A DNA stretch of 13,994 nt from JAUXIQ01 sp030620925 [NCBI: Nitrospinota bacterium]. GTDB lineage: Bacteria; JAUXIQ01. This document shows, in pieces, positions 1 through 6,417 of this stretch. How positions within the stretch are numbered: position 1 is the first letter of the stretch; every line of letters starts with the position of its first letter. The DNA lies in assembly GCA_030620925.1 (NCBI GenBank), contig JAUXIQ010000014.1, forward strand, positions 1-13,994, given 5' to 3'. A program made the translations under genes and the position numbers. The notes under the pieces are model-generated. The model had not been told where the DNA came from and made no database searches. It saw nothing but the letters and a program-made list of their open reading frames with translations.

Positions 1-99
1 CCCCGGACTTGTCCGGGGGCATAAACCCGGCAACAAGCTACCGGGTTCGAACCCCGCGAAAAGCGGAGTCATCAAAAACCCACACACAAGTGAGTGGGT
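1..99. other. Hairpin-rich GC segment upstream of the acyl-CoA dehydrogenase
   Basis: No gene is recognised before position 253. The segment holds four inverted repeats in a row: CCCCGGA/TCCGGGG at 1-18, CCCGG/CCGGG at about 28-46, a CCGC/GCGG stem with an A-rich loop at about 53-65, and ACCCAC/GTGGGT at 78-83 and 94-99. None is followed by a T tract, so they are not clear terminators. A TTCGAA sequence near 46 looks like a tRNA T-loop, but its flanks do not pair as a T stem. It may be the end of a structured RNA or gene that begins outside the window. The structures are seen; any function is unknown. Confidence 0.35.
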
Positions 100-164
100 A
101 TGGATGTAGCGCGTCTCACGGAATGACAGGTGATAAAGAAAACGTTTTCCTTTTTCCCCTGCGC

Positions 165-191
165 TTGACAGTGCGCTTCAGTCGGTATAAA
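165..191 (+). promoter_or_regulatory. Candidate promoter for the acyl-CoA dehydrogenase gene
   Basis: A perfect TTGACA at 165-170 is followed 15 bases later by TATAAA at 186-191; a 17-base spacing would instead place TAAAAG at 188-193. The start codon lies about 60 bases downstream. The spacing to TATAAA is shorter than the usual 16-18, so the exact -10 is uncertain. Confidence 0.5.
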
Positions 192-252
192 AGTAATTAG
201 TCCGCCAAAGCGTCTATTATGCAGCGTAATAAATAATACAGGGGGCAGTGCA

Positions 253-1425
253 ATGGAAAATTTCGAAGGCTTCGGGATGTCAGACGAACTGAAGATGATA
301 CAGGCCACAATCCGCAAATTCATGCAGGAAGAAGTGCTGCCCAATGAGATCGGGCTGGAGCACGACTCCACCGAGTTCCCTGAGGATATACAGCAGGAGA
401 TTTCTAAGAAGGCCAGGGACGCCGGCCTCTGGTGCCTGGGTGCGCCGGAGGAATACGGCGGGGGAGGGCTCAACGAGTTCGGTTTTTGCGTGGTCACCGA
501 GGAGATGGCCCAGTGCCGGGCCGGTCTTTATCATCCCGGATACGACGTCTTCGGGCGCTACCCGCCCAATATAATCTACGCCGGTAACGAGGAGCAGTTG
601 CAGAAATATGCAGTCACCACCATCCGGGACGGGCTGAAGACATTCTTCGCCGTCACCGAGCCCAGCGGAGGGTCGGACCCCGCGAGGGCCATCCAGACCA
701 AGGGTCGGCGCGACGGCGACAACTGGGTGCTTAACGGCTCCAAGATATTCTGCACCGGCGCCGGAGAAGCGGAATGGGGGGTGGTATTCGTTCGCACAAA
801 CCCTGACAAGGGCCGCCAGGGGATAAGCTGCTTTATTATAGAGAAAAACACTCCCGGCTTCACTCCACACGTTTTCGAGGTCATGCGCTCGACTACCGCT
901 TACGAGATCGCCATTGAGGACTGCGTGGTGCCACAGAGCCAGATGCTGGGGAAAGAGGGTGAGGGGCTCGACCTGACCCTGCGCCTTCTCACCAAGAACC
1001 GCTTCCACTACTCCGCCGCCAACATCGGCGTTTGCGTGGCCGCCCTGAGCCAGGCCGCCGAGCACGTAAAGCAGCGGGAAACCTTCGGGAAGCTTTTGAG
1101 CGAGCGCCAGGCCATACAGTGGATGCTTGCCGATTCGGAGGTTGAGGTGCGTGCCGCCCGCTGGCTTACCTGGGAGGGATGCTGGAAGCACGACAGGGGT
1201 GAGGACTACCGCATCGAGGCGTCCATCTGCAAGCTCTACAGCGGAGACGTCCTGTGGAACGTTATCGACCGCTGTGTGCAGATGTTCGGCGGCTACGGAC
1301 TGGCCAAGGAGTACCCCTTCGAACGCTGGCTCAGGGAGGCCCGCTTCAGGCGCATAGGCGAGGGCCCCTCCGAGGTGCACCGAATGGTCATCTCCAGAGG
1401 TCTGATCAAGGGATATATTAACTAA
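253..1425 (+). CDS. Acyl-CoA dehydrogenase (FAD flavoenzyme)
   Basis: This 390-residue protein has the full length and layout of the acyl-CoA dehydrogenase family, which oxidises acyl-CoA thioesters to 2-enoyl-CoA with FAD and passes electrons to ETF. Visible marks are the helical N-terminal domain (about 1-125), the flavin/substrate signature TEPSGGSD at 135-142 leading into the beta domain, and the C-terminal helical domain with QMFGGYG at 343-349. In RRIGEGPSEVHRM the Glu at 370 sits where the catalytic base of medium-chain enzymes (IYEG context) is found, so it is expected to be active. The start ATG follows a G-rich stretch (GGGGG, 7 bases upstream), a weak but acceptable ribosome binding site. 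It stands alone, with its own promoter and a hairpin behind it. Substrate class is not deducible; crotonobetainyl-CoA-type or aryl/short-chain acyl-CoA enzymes are all possible. Confidence 0.93.
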   Translation: MENFEGFGMSDELKMIQATIRKFMQEEVLPNEIGLEHDSTEFPEDIQQEISKKARDAGLWCLGAPEEYGGGGLNEFGFCVVTEEMAQCRAGLYHPGYDVFGRYPPNIIYAGNEEQLQKYAVTTIRDGLKTFFAVTEPSGGSDPARAIQTKGRRDGDNWVLNGSKIFCTGAGEAEWGVVFVRTNPDKGRQGISCFIIEKNTPGFTPHVFEVMRSTTAYEIAIEDCVVPQSQMLGKEGEGLDLTLRLLTKNRFHYSAANIGVCVAALSQAAEHVKQRETFGKLLSERQAIQWMLADSEVEVRAARWLTWEGCWKHDRGEDYRIEASICKLYSGDVLWNVIDRCVQMFGGYGLAKEYPFERWLREARFRRIGEGPSEVHRMVISRGLIKGYIN

Positions 1426-1476
1426 GTAAGTTTCAGAGCACTTCAGGGGAGCTTGATGAACCCCTCGGATATACAA

Positions 1477-1512
1477 GGGCCGCCTTCCTCGTTTCCTTTA
1501 AGAAGGCGGCCC
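1477..1512. terminator. Hairpin between convergent genes
   Basis: A perfect 11-base-pair stem (GGGCCGCCTTC at 1477-1487 with its complement at 1502-1512) encloses a 14-base pyrimidine-rich loop. It lies 51 bases after the acyl-CoA dehydrogenase and 52 bases after the convergent PilX-like gene. Neither side has a good T tract, only AT-rich sequence on the plus side, so termination is likely but not textbook. Confidence 0.55.
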
Positions 1513-1564
1513 ATTATATATTAAGCTGGATTCCGTCGGCTAAAATAAAATGAACGCAAGGGCG

Positions 1565-2929
1565 TCATTCTATTTGGACCCAGGATAACAGCTTGCCTGT
1601 TAGCGGGCCGTATTTGGGAGGGTTGTTATTGTCATAAACGATGGAGATATTTCCGGCCAAGGGGCTGAGTGAAAACCCGTCAGTGGCTATTATAGGGCCG
1701 TAAAGGGTCTTATTGCCACCACCGCCGAAATCGAAATAGGTAGCTGTGTAGACACCGAGCTGATTGGTCGGGCTGCCGATTTGGATGTTCCCCCTGAAAT
1801 AGATTTCCGCGTTTGCTACCGCTGCCACACCCTCGAGGTCTATATGGCCCTGTATATTGGTATTCGTATAGAACTCTATGCTGCCAGAAGCCAGAACCAC
1901 CCCATTCCAGGGTTGATCCACACTTACCGTTACATTCCCATCAATGTAAACTACCCCCTTCAGAGGTTGGATGGCGACACTGCCGGGGCAGCCTCCACTA
2001 TACTCTATATTGACCGTAGTCGCTGCATCAGGCGGCGCCCTGTAGAGGAACAGGCATTCTGTTCCGTCCATGCTTTCATACAGGTCCCCTGCGCCTCCGG
2101 GCGGTCTGCCGGCGACGGTCATGATATTGAGTATATCTATTACCAGATTGCTGGCGATCGACCTGTAATATTCCGCGCTGACAGGAGGGATATCCTCCAC
2201 CTGCGCGTTGCCACTGCCGGTGGTTCCCCCGCCGACCAGGTTGACTTCTCCTGTAAAGGTCTCGGAAGCGGTGACTGCCCCCTCGGAGATATCCGCATTA
2301 CCGAGACTTGTAAAGTTGCTGTTGGTGTGGATGGACGGCTGAGAACCTGTGACTGAGATGCTGCCTTGCAGGGTAATGTCGCCGCCGGAGAGAATGGCGT
2401 ACTTCGGCTCGTAGGACACCTTTTTATAGAGGCCCTTAATGGTGGATATAGAGCGCGGGTTTCCGGCACCGTCTTCTATCCACCCTCTGGAAATCAGTAT
2501 TACCCCCAGGTCTTCATCAAAATCGTTGCCCACGATAGTGTCGTTGGACGGGCCGGTAACGTATCCCGCGTCATCGTTATCGGCGAGCCAGACCTTGAAT
2601 TTTCTCTTGTCGCTTACCGTGATGGTGTTAATCCACCTGTGTATGTCGTAGCTGGTGGAGTTAATTGTCATTGTCTCCACGGGGTAGGCGGCAGTAAGCT
2701 CTTCGTCTTGAAAACCGTCGTTTTCGTCTAATTTCAACAGTGCCGCACCCTCGTTTAGACCCGCATCGGCCAGGTGGAGCGATACACGCTTCAACCTGCT
2801 GTTGGTAATCTGCTGTTGCTTTTCAACAGACATATTGAGACTCAAAATCCCTATAGTCAACAGCGGACCCAATATGAACATGACAAGCAACATCGATATT
2901 CCTTGTTCTTTGGATTCATACTGTTTCAT
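1565..2929 (-). CDS. PilX-like pilus assembly / type IV pilin-like secretion protein
   Basis: The 454-residue product begins with a short polar leader, one hydrophobic segment (about residues 10-32) and then ADAGLNEG at 54-61, matching the A-E-A-G-L-N-E motif of PilX N-terminal proteins. This is known for minor or accessory proteins of type IV pilus-type machines, anchored in the inner membrane by the N-terminal helix. The rest is long, rich in Gly, Ser, Thr and Asn, and has repeated short beta-like strands (GDITLQGSISVTGS, NGVVLASGSIEF, AEIYFRGNIQIG), suggesting a surface beta-helix or beta-rich domain. The start is supported by AAGGA 7 bases upstream. Upstream lie a c-di-GMP riboswitch, terminator and strong promoter on the same strand, so expression is probably set by c-di-GMP. 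No other pilus gene is in the window. Function in adhesion or surface attachment is inferred. Confidence 0.82.
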   Translation of the reverse strand: MKQYESKEQGISMLLVMFILGPLLTIGILSLNMSVEKQQQITNSRLKRVSLHLADAGLNEGAALLKLDENDGFQDEELTAAYPVETMTINSTSYDIHRWINTITVSDKRKFKVWLADNDDAGYVTGPSNDTIVGNDFDEDLGVILISRGWIEDGAGNPRSISTIKGLYKKVSYEPKYAILSGGDITLQGSISVTGSQPSIHTNSNFTSLGNADISEGAVTASETFTGEVNLVGGGTTGSGNAQVEDIPPVSAEYYRSIASNLVIDILNIMTVAGRPPGGAGDLYESMDGTECLFLYRAPPDAATTVNIEYSGGCPGSVAIQPLKGVVYIDGNVTVSVDQPWNGVVLASGSIEFYTNTNIQGHIDLEGVAAVANAEIYFRGNIQIGSPTNQLGVYTATYFDFGGGGNKTLYGPIIATDGFSLSPLAGNISIVYDNNNPPKYGPLTGKLLSWVQIE

Positions 2930-3128
2930 GGGACTGTCCTTCCCCCTTTTTTAAACTCGATTATTGAGGCTCGTTCGTTTCAAAAGCCTCAGTTTTTTCC
3001 CCTTTGCTGCCTTGGGGAAACCCGATGTTCCTTTTCCTTTAAGGATATGAGCAGTATTTCCGCTGAACGCCTATTTCAGCGGTTCTTATCGCCATCTGAT
3101 GGATATATGGATATTGAGAATAAACCAT
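2930..3128 (-). promoter_or_regulatory. Structured 5' leader of the PilX-like gene
   Basis: About 200 bases separate the riboswitch terminator from the start codon and contain no gene on the minus strand. They form four successive inverted repeats: CCGCTGAA/TTCAGCGG (3060-3082, 8 bp, perfect), a TCCTT/AAGGA stem (3029-3045), TTTCCCC/GGGGAAA (2996-3020) and TGAGGCT/AGCCTCA (2965-2991). The last is followed on the plus strand by GTTTTTT, so it could also stop antisense transcription from the plus strand. I do not recognise a known RNA family here. The stems are seen; any regulatory role is inference. Confidence 0.4.
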
Positions 3129-3165
3129 AAAAAAAAGCTCGCTTCCACAAAAGGGAAACGAGCTT
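3129..3165 (-). terminator. Intrinsic terminator of the riboswitch expression platform
   Basis: Read on the minus strand, AAGCTCGTTTCC and GGAAGCGAGCTT pair over 12 positions (one G-U) around a 7-base loop, followed by a run of 8 T. It lies about 15 bases after the c-di-GMP aptamer and about 200 bases before the PilX-like start, with no gene in between, so it is placed as a conditional terminator within the leader. Confidence 0.88.
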
Positions 3166-3179
3166 CCAGTTCCACCTTT

Positions 3180-3268
3180 CGTTTAGCAGCCCCGCTACCC
3201 TATCCACCTTTGGTAGACTTAGACCGGAAGCTTTGCGCCCCTGCCTTTCAGCAGGTTTGCCCTTCAAC
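3180..3268 (-). ncRNA. Class I cyclic di-GMP riboswitch (GEMM-I)
   Basis: Read on the minus strand the segment reproduces the hallmark blocks of the Vibrio Vc2-type c-di-GMP-I aptamer in order. These are GGGCAAACC; a 5-bp stem CCTGC/GCAGG capped by a GAAA-containing loop (3240-3255); GGCGCAAAGC; TTCCGGTCTAAG; a second stem TCTACC/GGTGGA with an AAA loop (3203-3217); and GGTAGCGGGG. The conserved core blocks are identical or nearly so to those remembered for Vc2. The base equivalent to Vc2 G20 appears to be G (AGGGC), which favours c-di-GMP over 3',3'-cGAMP; this is alignment by eye. A terminator follows immediately and a PilX-like gene is next on the same strand. This is consistent with known control of motility, pilus and surface genes by this class. 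Whether ligand turns the gene on or off is not resolved; an AAACG just 3' of the aptamer could pair with CGTTT in the terminator arm. Confidence 0.93.
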
Positions 3269-3326
3269 GTCTCAAGCTGATATGCAGTTACTATCTCTTG
3301 CATATCAGTTATTTCTTATTTATTAC

Positions 3327-3355
3327 ACTATAGTGTGCCGGTTGGAAATTGTCAA
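3327..3355 (-). promoter_or_regulatory. Promoter of the riboswitch / PilX-like transcript
   Basis: On the minus strand TTGACA (3355-3350) is separated by exactly 17 bases from TATAGT (3332-3327). Transcription would start near 3320, about 50 bases ahead of the aptamer core. The -10 overlaps a perfect 12-base palindrome, ACACTATAGTGT (3325-3336), a possible operator. Confidence 0.78.
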
Positions 3356-3363
3356 GAAAATAA

Positions 3364-3391
3364 TTGACACATAACCACGTATAGTTATGAT
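3364..3391 (+). promoter_or_regulatory. Divergent promoter facing the five-gene operon
   Basis: TTGACA (3364-3369), a 16-base spacer and TATGAT (3386-3391) make a near-consensus plus-strand promoter. Its -35 box lies only 8 bases from the -35 of the opposite promoter, so the two are back to back. The transcript would have a leader of about 350 bases before the first operon gene. Confidence 0.65.
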
Positions 3392-3397
3392 TTAATA

Positions 3398-3750
3398 GGG
3401 AATAATTCTCTTTTGAGCGGCGGTGATTATACCTCAAAAATTGCTACTTATAAGCCTCATATCGCATTTAATTAGAGCGCGGCCAGCGGGATGAAGAAAA
3501 TGGTTCAGGTAGTCGCGTCACTCTATTTTAGCCCGGGATATGAGTATCCCGGTGAGGGGGCCGTTTGGAGGTGGTTTTACCCTGTCGTGATAGATTTGGG
3601 CCTGCGAACTACCCCCAGAATTAGTTTGGTGGTTCGGCTGCCGTCACACGCCGGTCACGGACGGCAAAACGGATTGAATACAGATATAGCTTGTGCTATT
3701 CTTCATCCACGATCTTGGAGTGTTTTATCGTTTAGGTTAGGGGGTGGATA
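3398..3750 (+). promoter_or_regulatory. Long leader ahead of the operon, with hairpins and a second promoter candidate
   Basis: This 350-base stretch has no gene I can support. It contains a perfect 8-bp hairpin with a TGAG loop (3533-3552), a GCCGTC/GACGGC repeat (3640-3645 and 3660-3665) and a longer AACTACC/GGTGGTT pairing around 3607-3634. A second promoter candidate, TTGAAT-17-TATTCT, lies at 3674-3702 and would give a leader of only about 42 bases. An 86-codon open frame (3491-3751) ends on the first base of the operon start codon but has no ribosome binding site or recognisable sequence. No known riboswitch family is recognised. Confidence 0.4.
3674..3702 (+). promoter_or_regulatory. 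Proximal promoter candidate of the operon
   Basis: TTGAAT at 3674-3679, a 17-base spacer and TATTCT at 3697-3702 match four of six consensus bases each. The start codon of the HMG-CoA-lyase-like gene is about 42 bases past the expected transcription start. Confidence 0.45.
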
Positions 3751-4659
3751 ATGAGTTTACAGCTACCTCAGTCGGTTACAGTGGTTGAACAGGGCCCCAG
3801 GGACGGTTTTCAGAACGAGAAGGAAGTAATACCCACCGAGGAGAAGGTGAGGATAATAGACGCTCTGTCAGATACGGGGCTCAAAGCAATGCAGGTGACC
3901 TCCTTCGTGCATCCCAAGTGGGTGCCCCAGCTCGGAGACGCCGAGGAAGTTTTAAAACGCATGAAACGGGCTGAAGGGATTAAATATTCCGCCCTGGTAC
4001 TCAATGAAAAAGGGCTGCAGCGAGCCATAGAAAGTGAAATCGGGACTATCGATGTGGGCGTTTCGGCCAGCGAGACCCACAGCCGAAAAAACGTGAACAT
4101 GACCGTCCAAGAAGGATTGGACCGCATCCTGGGCGTAATAGAGGCCGGGAAGGAGGCGGGTCTGAGTGTCAGGGCGGGGGTGATGTGTTCTTTCGGCTGC
4201 GTATTTGAGGGTAACGTCCCCATGGAGAACGTCCTGCGCATCGCCTCATCGTTCCTGTCCGCGGGAGCGGAAGGAATCGGCCTGGCGGATACCACGGGCA
4301 TGGGGAATCCCGCCGATGTTTATGAGTTGTTTTCGAGGCTCATCGATATAGCGGACGGGGTGCCGGTATCGGCCCACTTCCATAACACCAGGGGTTCAGG
4401 TCTGGCCAACGTGCTGGCGGCGATGCAGGCGGGCTGCAACGTTTTTGACGGCGCTATCGGTGGATTGGGGGGGTGTCCCTTCGCTCCGGGTGCAACGGGC
4501 AACGTCGCCACCGCCGACCTGGTCAACATGTTCCATGAAATGGGTATAGAGACGGGAATCGACCTGGAGAAACTGGTTGAATGCGCCCGAATGGTGGAGT
4601 CCATTCTGGGCAAAGAGCTTCCGGGGCAGGTCTTGCGTGCGGGACCGGTGAAACATTGA
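3751..4659 (+). CDS. HMG-CoA lyase-like enzyme (HMGL/DRE-TIM family)
   Basis: The 302-residue TIM-barrel protein belongs to the family of hydroxymethylglutaryl-CoA lyases, which cleave 3-hydroxy-3-methylglutaryl-CoA to acetyl-CoA and acetoacetate using a divalent metal. Seen are EQGPRDGFQ at 13-21 (catalytic Arg17 and metal ligand Asp18), the metal-binding HFH at 209-211, and the signature GGLGGCPFAPGATGN with catalytic Cys242 and metal ligand Asn251. The Cys-Asn spacing equals that of the human enzyme (C266/N275), and the length is typical. The start follows a weak G-rich ribosome binding site (GGGGGTGG). It is first of five same-strand genes and is followed after 36 bases by a ThDP enzyme, so the true substrate may be another 3-hydroxy-acyl-CoA. 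A related aldolase-type role is possible, but all key residues of a lyase are present. Confidence 0.9.
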   Translation: MSLQLPQSVTVVEQGPRDGFQNEKEVIPTEEKVRIIDALSDTGLKAMQVTSFVHPKWVPQLGDAEEVLKRMKRAEGIKYSALVLNEKGLQRAIESEIGTIDVGVSASETHSRKNVNMTVQEGLDRILGVIEAGKEAGLSVRAGVMCSFGCVFEGNVPMENVLRIASSFLSAGAEGIGLADTTGMGNPADVYELFSRLIDIADGVPVSAHFHNTRGSGLANVLAAMQAGCNVFDGAIGGLGGCPFAPGATGNVATADLVNMFHEMGIETGIDLEKLVECARMVESILGKELPGQVLRAGPVKH

Positions 4660-4695
4660 TGGCCTTAGAGGGAAATATTAACATGGGGGGATGTC

Positions 4696-6384
4696 ATGGC
4701 TCAGGTTACCGGCGCTGAGGCACTCATAAATACCCTTAAAGCTCAAGGTGTGCAGCACATCTTTGGCTTACCCGGCACTACGGTGGTGCCGCTGCTGGAT
4801 GCGTTGGCGGGCAGGGAGGACGTCAAATATATTCTGAGCCTGCATGAGAACAGTGTGATGTCCATGGCCGAGGGCTACGCCCGGGCCACGGGCGGCCCGG
4901 CTTTCGTGAGCATCCACATGATACCCGGCACGGCAAACGCCCTGGGCTGCATGTACAGCGCCCAGCGCGACGGGGTGCCGCTGGTAGTCCTCGCCACCGA
5001 CCAGGATTCCCGCATCAGCGGCCGCGACACCTTCACCGAGACGTCGGACATGGTGGAGATAAACAACCAGTTCACCAAGTGGAGCTGGTGTGTGCCCCGG
5101 GCCGAGCGCATCCCCGAGGCTTTGAACAGGGCCTTCAAGACGGCCGCCGCCCAGCCCCCCGGCCCCGTTTACCTGACCATGCCCAAGAACCTGTTGGCAG
5201 AGAAGATAGAATACGGCAATACAGCCCTGGACGGGCAGAGGTTGAGCACACGGCTGGAGCCGGACCCCGAACAGATACATAATGCGGCTCGATATCTGTT
5301 ATCCGCAGAGCGGCCCATATCCGTGGCCGGATACGGTGTGATGACCGACGGCGCGCTGGAGGAGATGGTGGAGCTGGCCGAACTCCTGGCCATGCCCGTA
5401 TACATGGAGCCCTTTCACCCCTACCTGACCTTTCCACACAGGCACGAGCTCTTCTTCGGCCCTTACCGGCCGAACGCACCCGTCCAGGAGTCGGCAGACC
5501 TGATGTTCGGCGTGGGAGGAAGATTGTTCGTGGAGTTCGATTATTCGCCGACGCCGATGATTCCTGAGGGATTAAGGCTCATACACATGAACGTGGACCC
5601 CTGGGAAGTGGGCAAGATATTTCCCACCGAGGTGGGAATAGTGGCCGACGCCAAAAGCGGGCTGGCGGCGTTGATCGATGGAGTGAAAGAGCTGATGGAC
5701 GCCGGCGCCAGGGAGAGGATTCAGTTGCGCTCCGAACACCTCAGGGAACGCAAGAAGGAGAAGGACGCCTCCCTGGCCCAGGAGCTTAAAAATGGCTGGG
5801 ACGATGCTCCCCTCAAGCAGTGGCGTATGACCGCCGACCTGGTGCAGGAGATGGGCGAGGAGACGGTATTGGTCAACGAGAGCGTTACCGCCTCGGGCTA
5901 CTTCTTTGATTATCCCCGCCAGGAGCTCTATTTCGCCAACTCCTGCGGTTTCCTGGGCTGGGGCCTGGGCGCGGCGGTGGGCGTTAAGCTGGCCATGCCG
6001 GAGCGGAAAGTGGTGGCCTGCGTGGGGGACGGCAGTTTCGTTCTGGGCATGCAGTCGCTCTGGTCTTCGATGAGGTACAACCTCCCCATCACCGTGGTGG
6101 TCGTTAACAACGGCACTTATGTTGCAGTTAAGGGAGCTCTTAACCTGCACGGGGGAAAGGCGGCCCAGCAACCCGATACGCTGGGCCTGGGGAGCGACCT
6201 GGGGAGCCCTGACGTCGATTATGCAAAAATAGCCGAGGGCTTCGGCGGAGTGGGGGAGCGCGTGGAGAAACCTGAGCAACTGCGTCCGGCAATACGGCGG
6301 GCTCTGGACGCCGACAGGCTGGCGGTGGTGGATGTATTGGTGGACCCCAGGGAGACCGGCTACGGGCGGCCGCGTCTGCCGTAA
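4696..6384 (+). CDS. Benzoylformate decarboxylase-like ThDP-dependent enzyme
   Basis: At 562 residues it has the usual three domains: N-terminal pyrimidine-binding (about 1-170), central (about 190-330) and C-terminal pyrophosphate-binding (about 370-540). Glu51 in LHENSV is the expected activator of the cofactor. GDGS at 444-447 and NN at 471-472 form the ThDP/metal motif. Several stretches follow benzoylformate decarboxylase closely, from memory: FGLPG, IHM-PGTANALG (His74 at the place of active-site His70), VNESVTAS and NNGTY. The second active-site histidine of that enzyme (His281) seems to be replaced, since the aligned stretch reads LFVEFDY. It therefore probably decarboxylates or ligates a 2-oxo acid, but substrate and product are open; acetolactate-synthase-like or 2-hydroxyacyl-CoA lyase roles cannot be excluded. 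A GGGGGG run 5 bases before the ATG serves as ribosome binding site. The gap to the next gene is short. Confidence 0.88.
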   Translation: MAQVTGAEALINTLKAQGVQHIFGLPGTTVVPLLDALAGREDVKYILSLHENSVMSMAEGYARATGGPAFVSIHMIPGTANALGCMYSAQRDGVPLVVLATDQDSRISGRDTFTETSDMVEINNQFTKWSWCVPRAERIPEALNRAFKTAAAQPPGPVYLTMPKNLLAEKIEYGNTALDGQRLSTRLEPDPEQIHNAARYLLSAERPISVAGYGVMTDGALEEMVELAELLAMPVYMEPFHPYLTFPHRHELFFGPYRPNAPVQESADLMFGVGGRLFVEFDYSPTPMIPEGLRLIHMNVDPWEVGKIFPTEVGIVADAKSGLAALIDGVKELMDAGARERIQLRSEHLRERKKEKDASLAQELKNGWDDAPLKQWRMTADLVQEMGEETVLVNESVTASGYFFDYPRQELYFANSCGFLGWGLGAAVGVKLAMPERKVVACVGDGSFVLGMQSLWSSMRYNLPITVVVVNNGTYVAVKGALNLHGGKAAQQPDTLGLGSDLGSPDVDYAKIAEGFGGVGERVEKPEQLRPAIRRALDADRLAVVDVLVDPRETGYGRPRLP

Positions 6385-6417
6385 CCAGGATCGGGAACTG
6401 AGATGGGAGGGCAGGGC

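Noticed and set aside
28-66. tRNA-like T-loop (TTCGAA) near the window start
   Set aside because: The flanking bases do not form a 5-bp T stem and no acceptor or anticodon arm can be built.
280-1476. 398-codon antisense frame opposite the acyl-CoA dehydrogenase
   Set aside because: A by-product of GC-rich codon use in the true gene; it has no protein family features and the sense gene is unambiguous.
3491-3751. 86-codon open frame overlapping the start of the HMG-CoA-lyase-like gene
   Set aside because: No ribosome binding site, no recognisable domain, and it runs across hairpins and the proximal promoter; best read as leader sequence.
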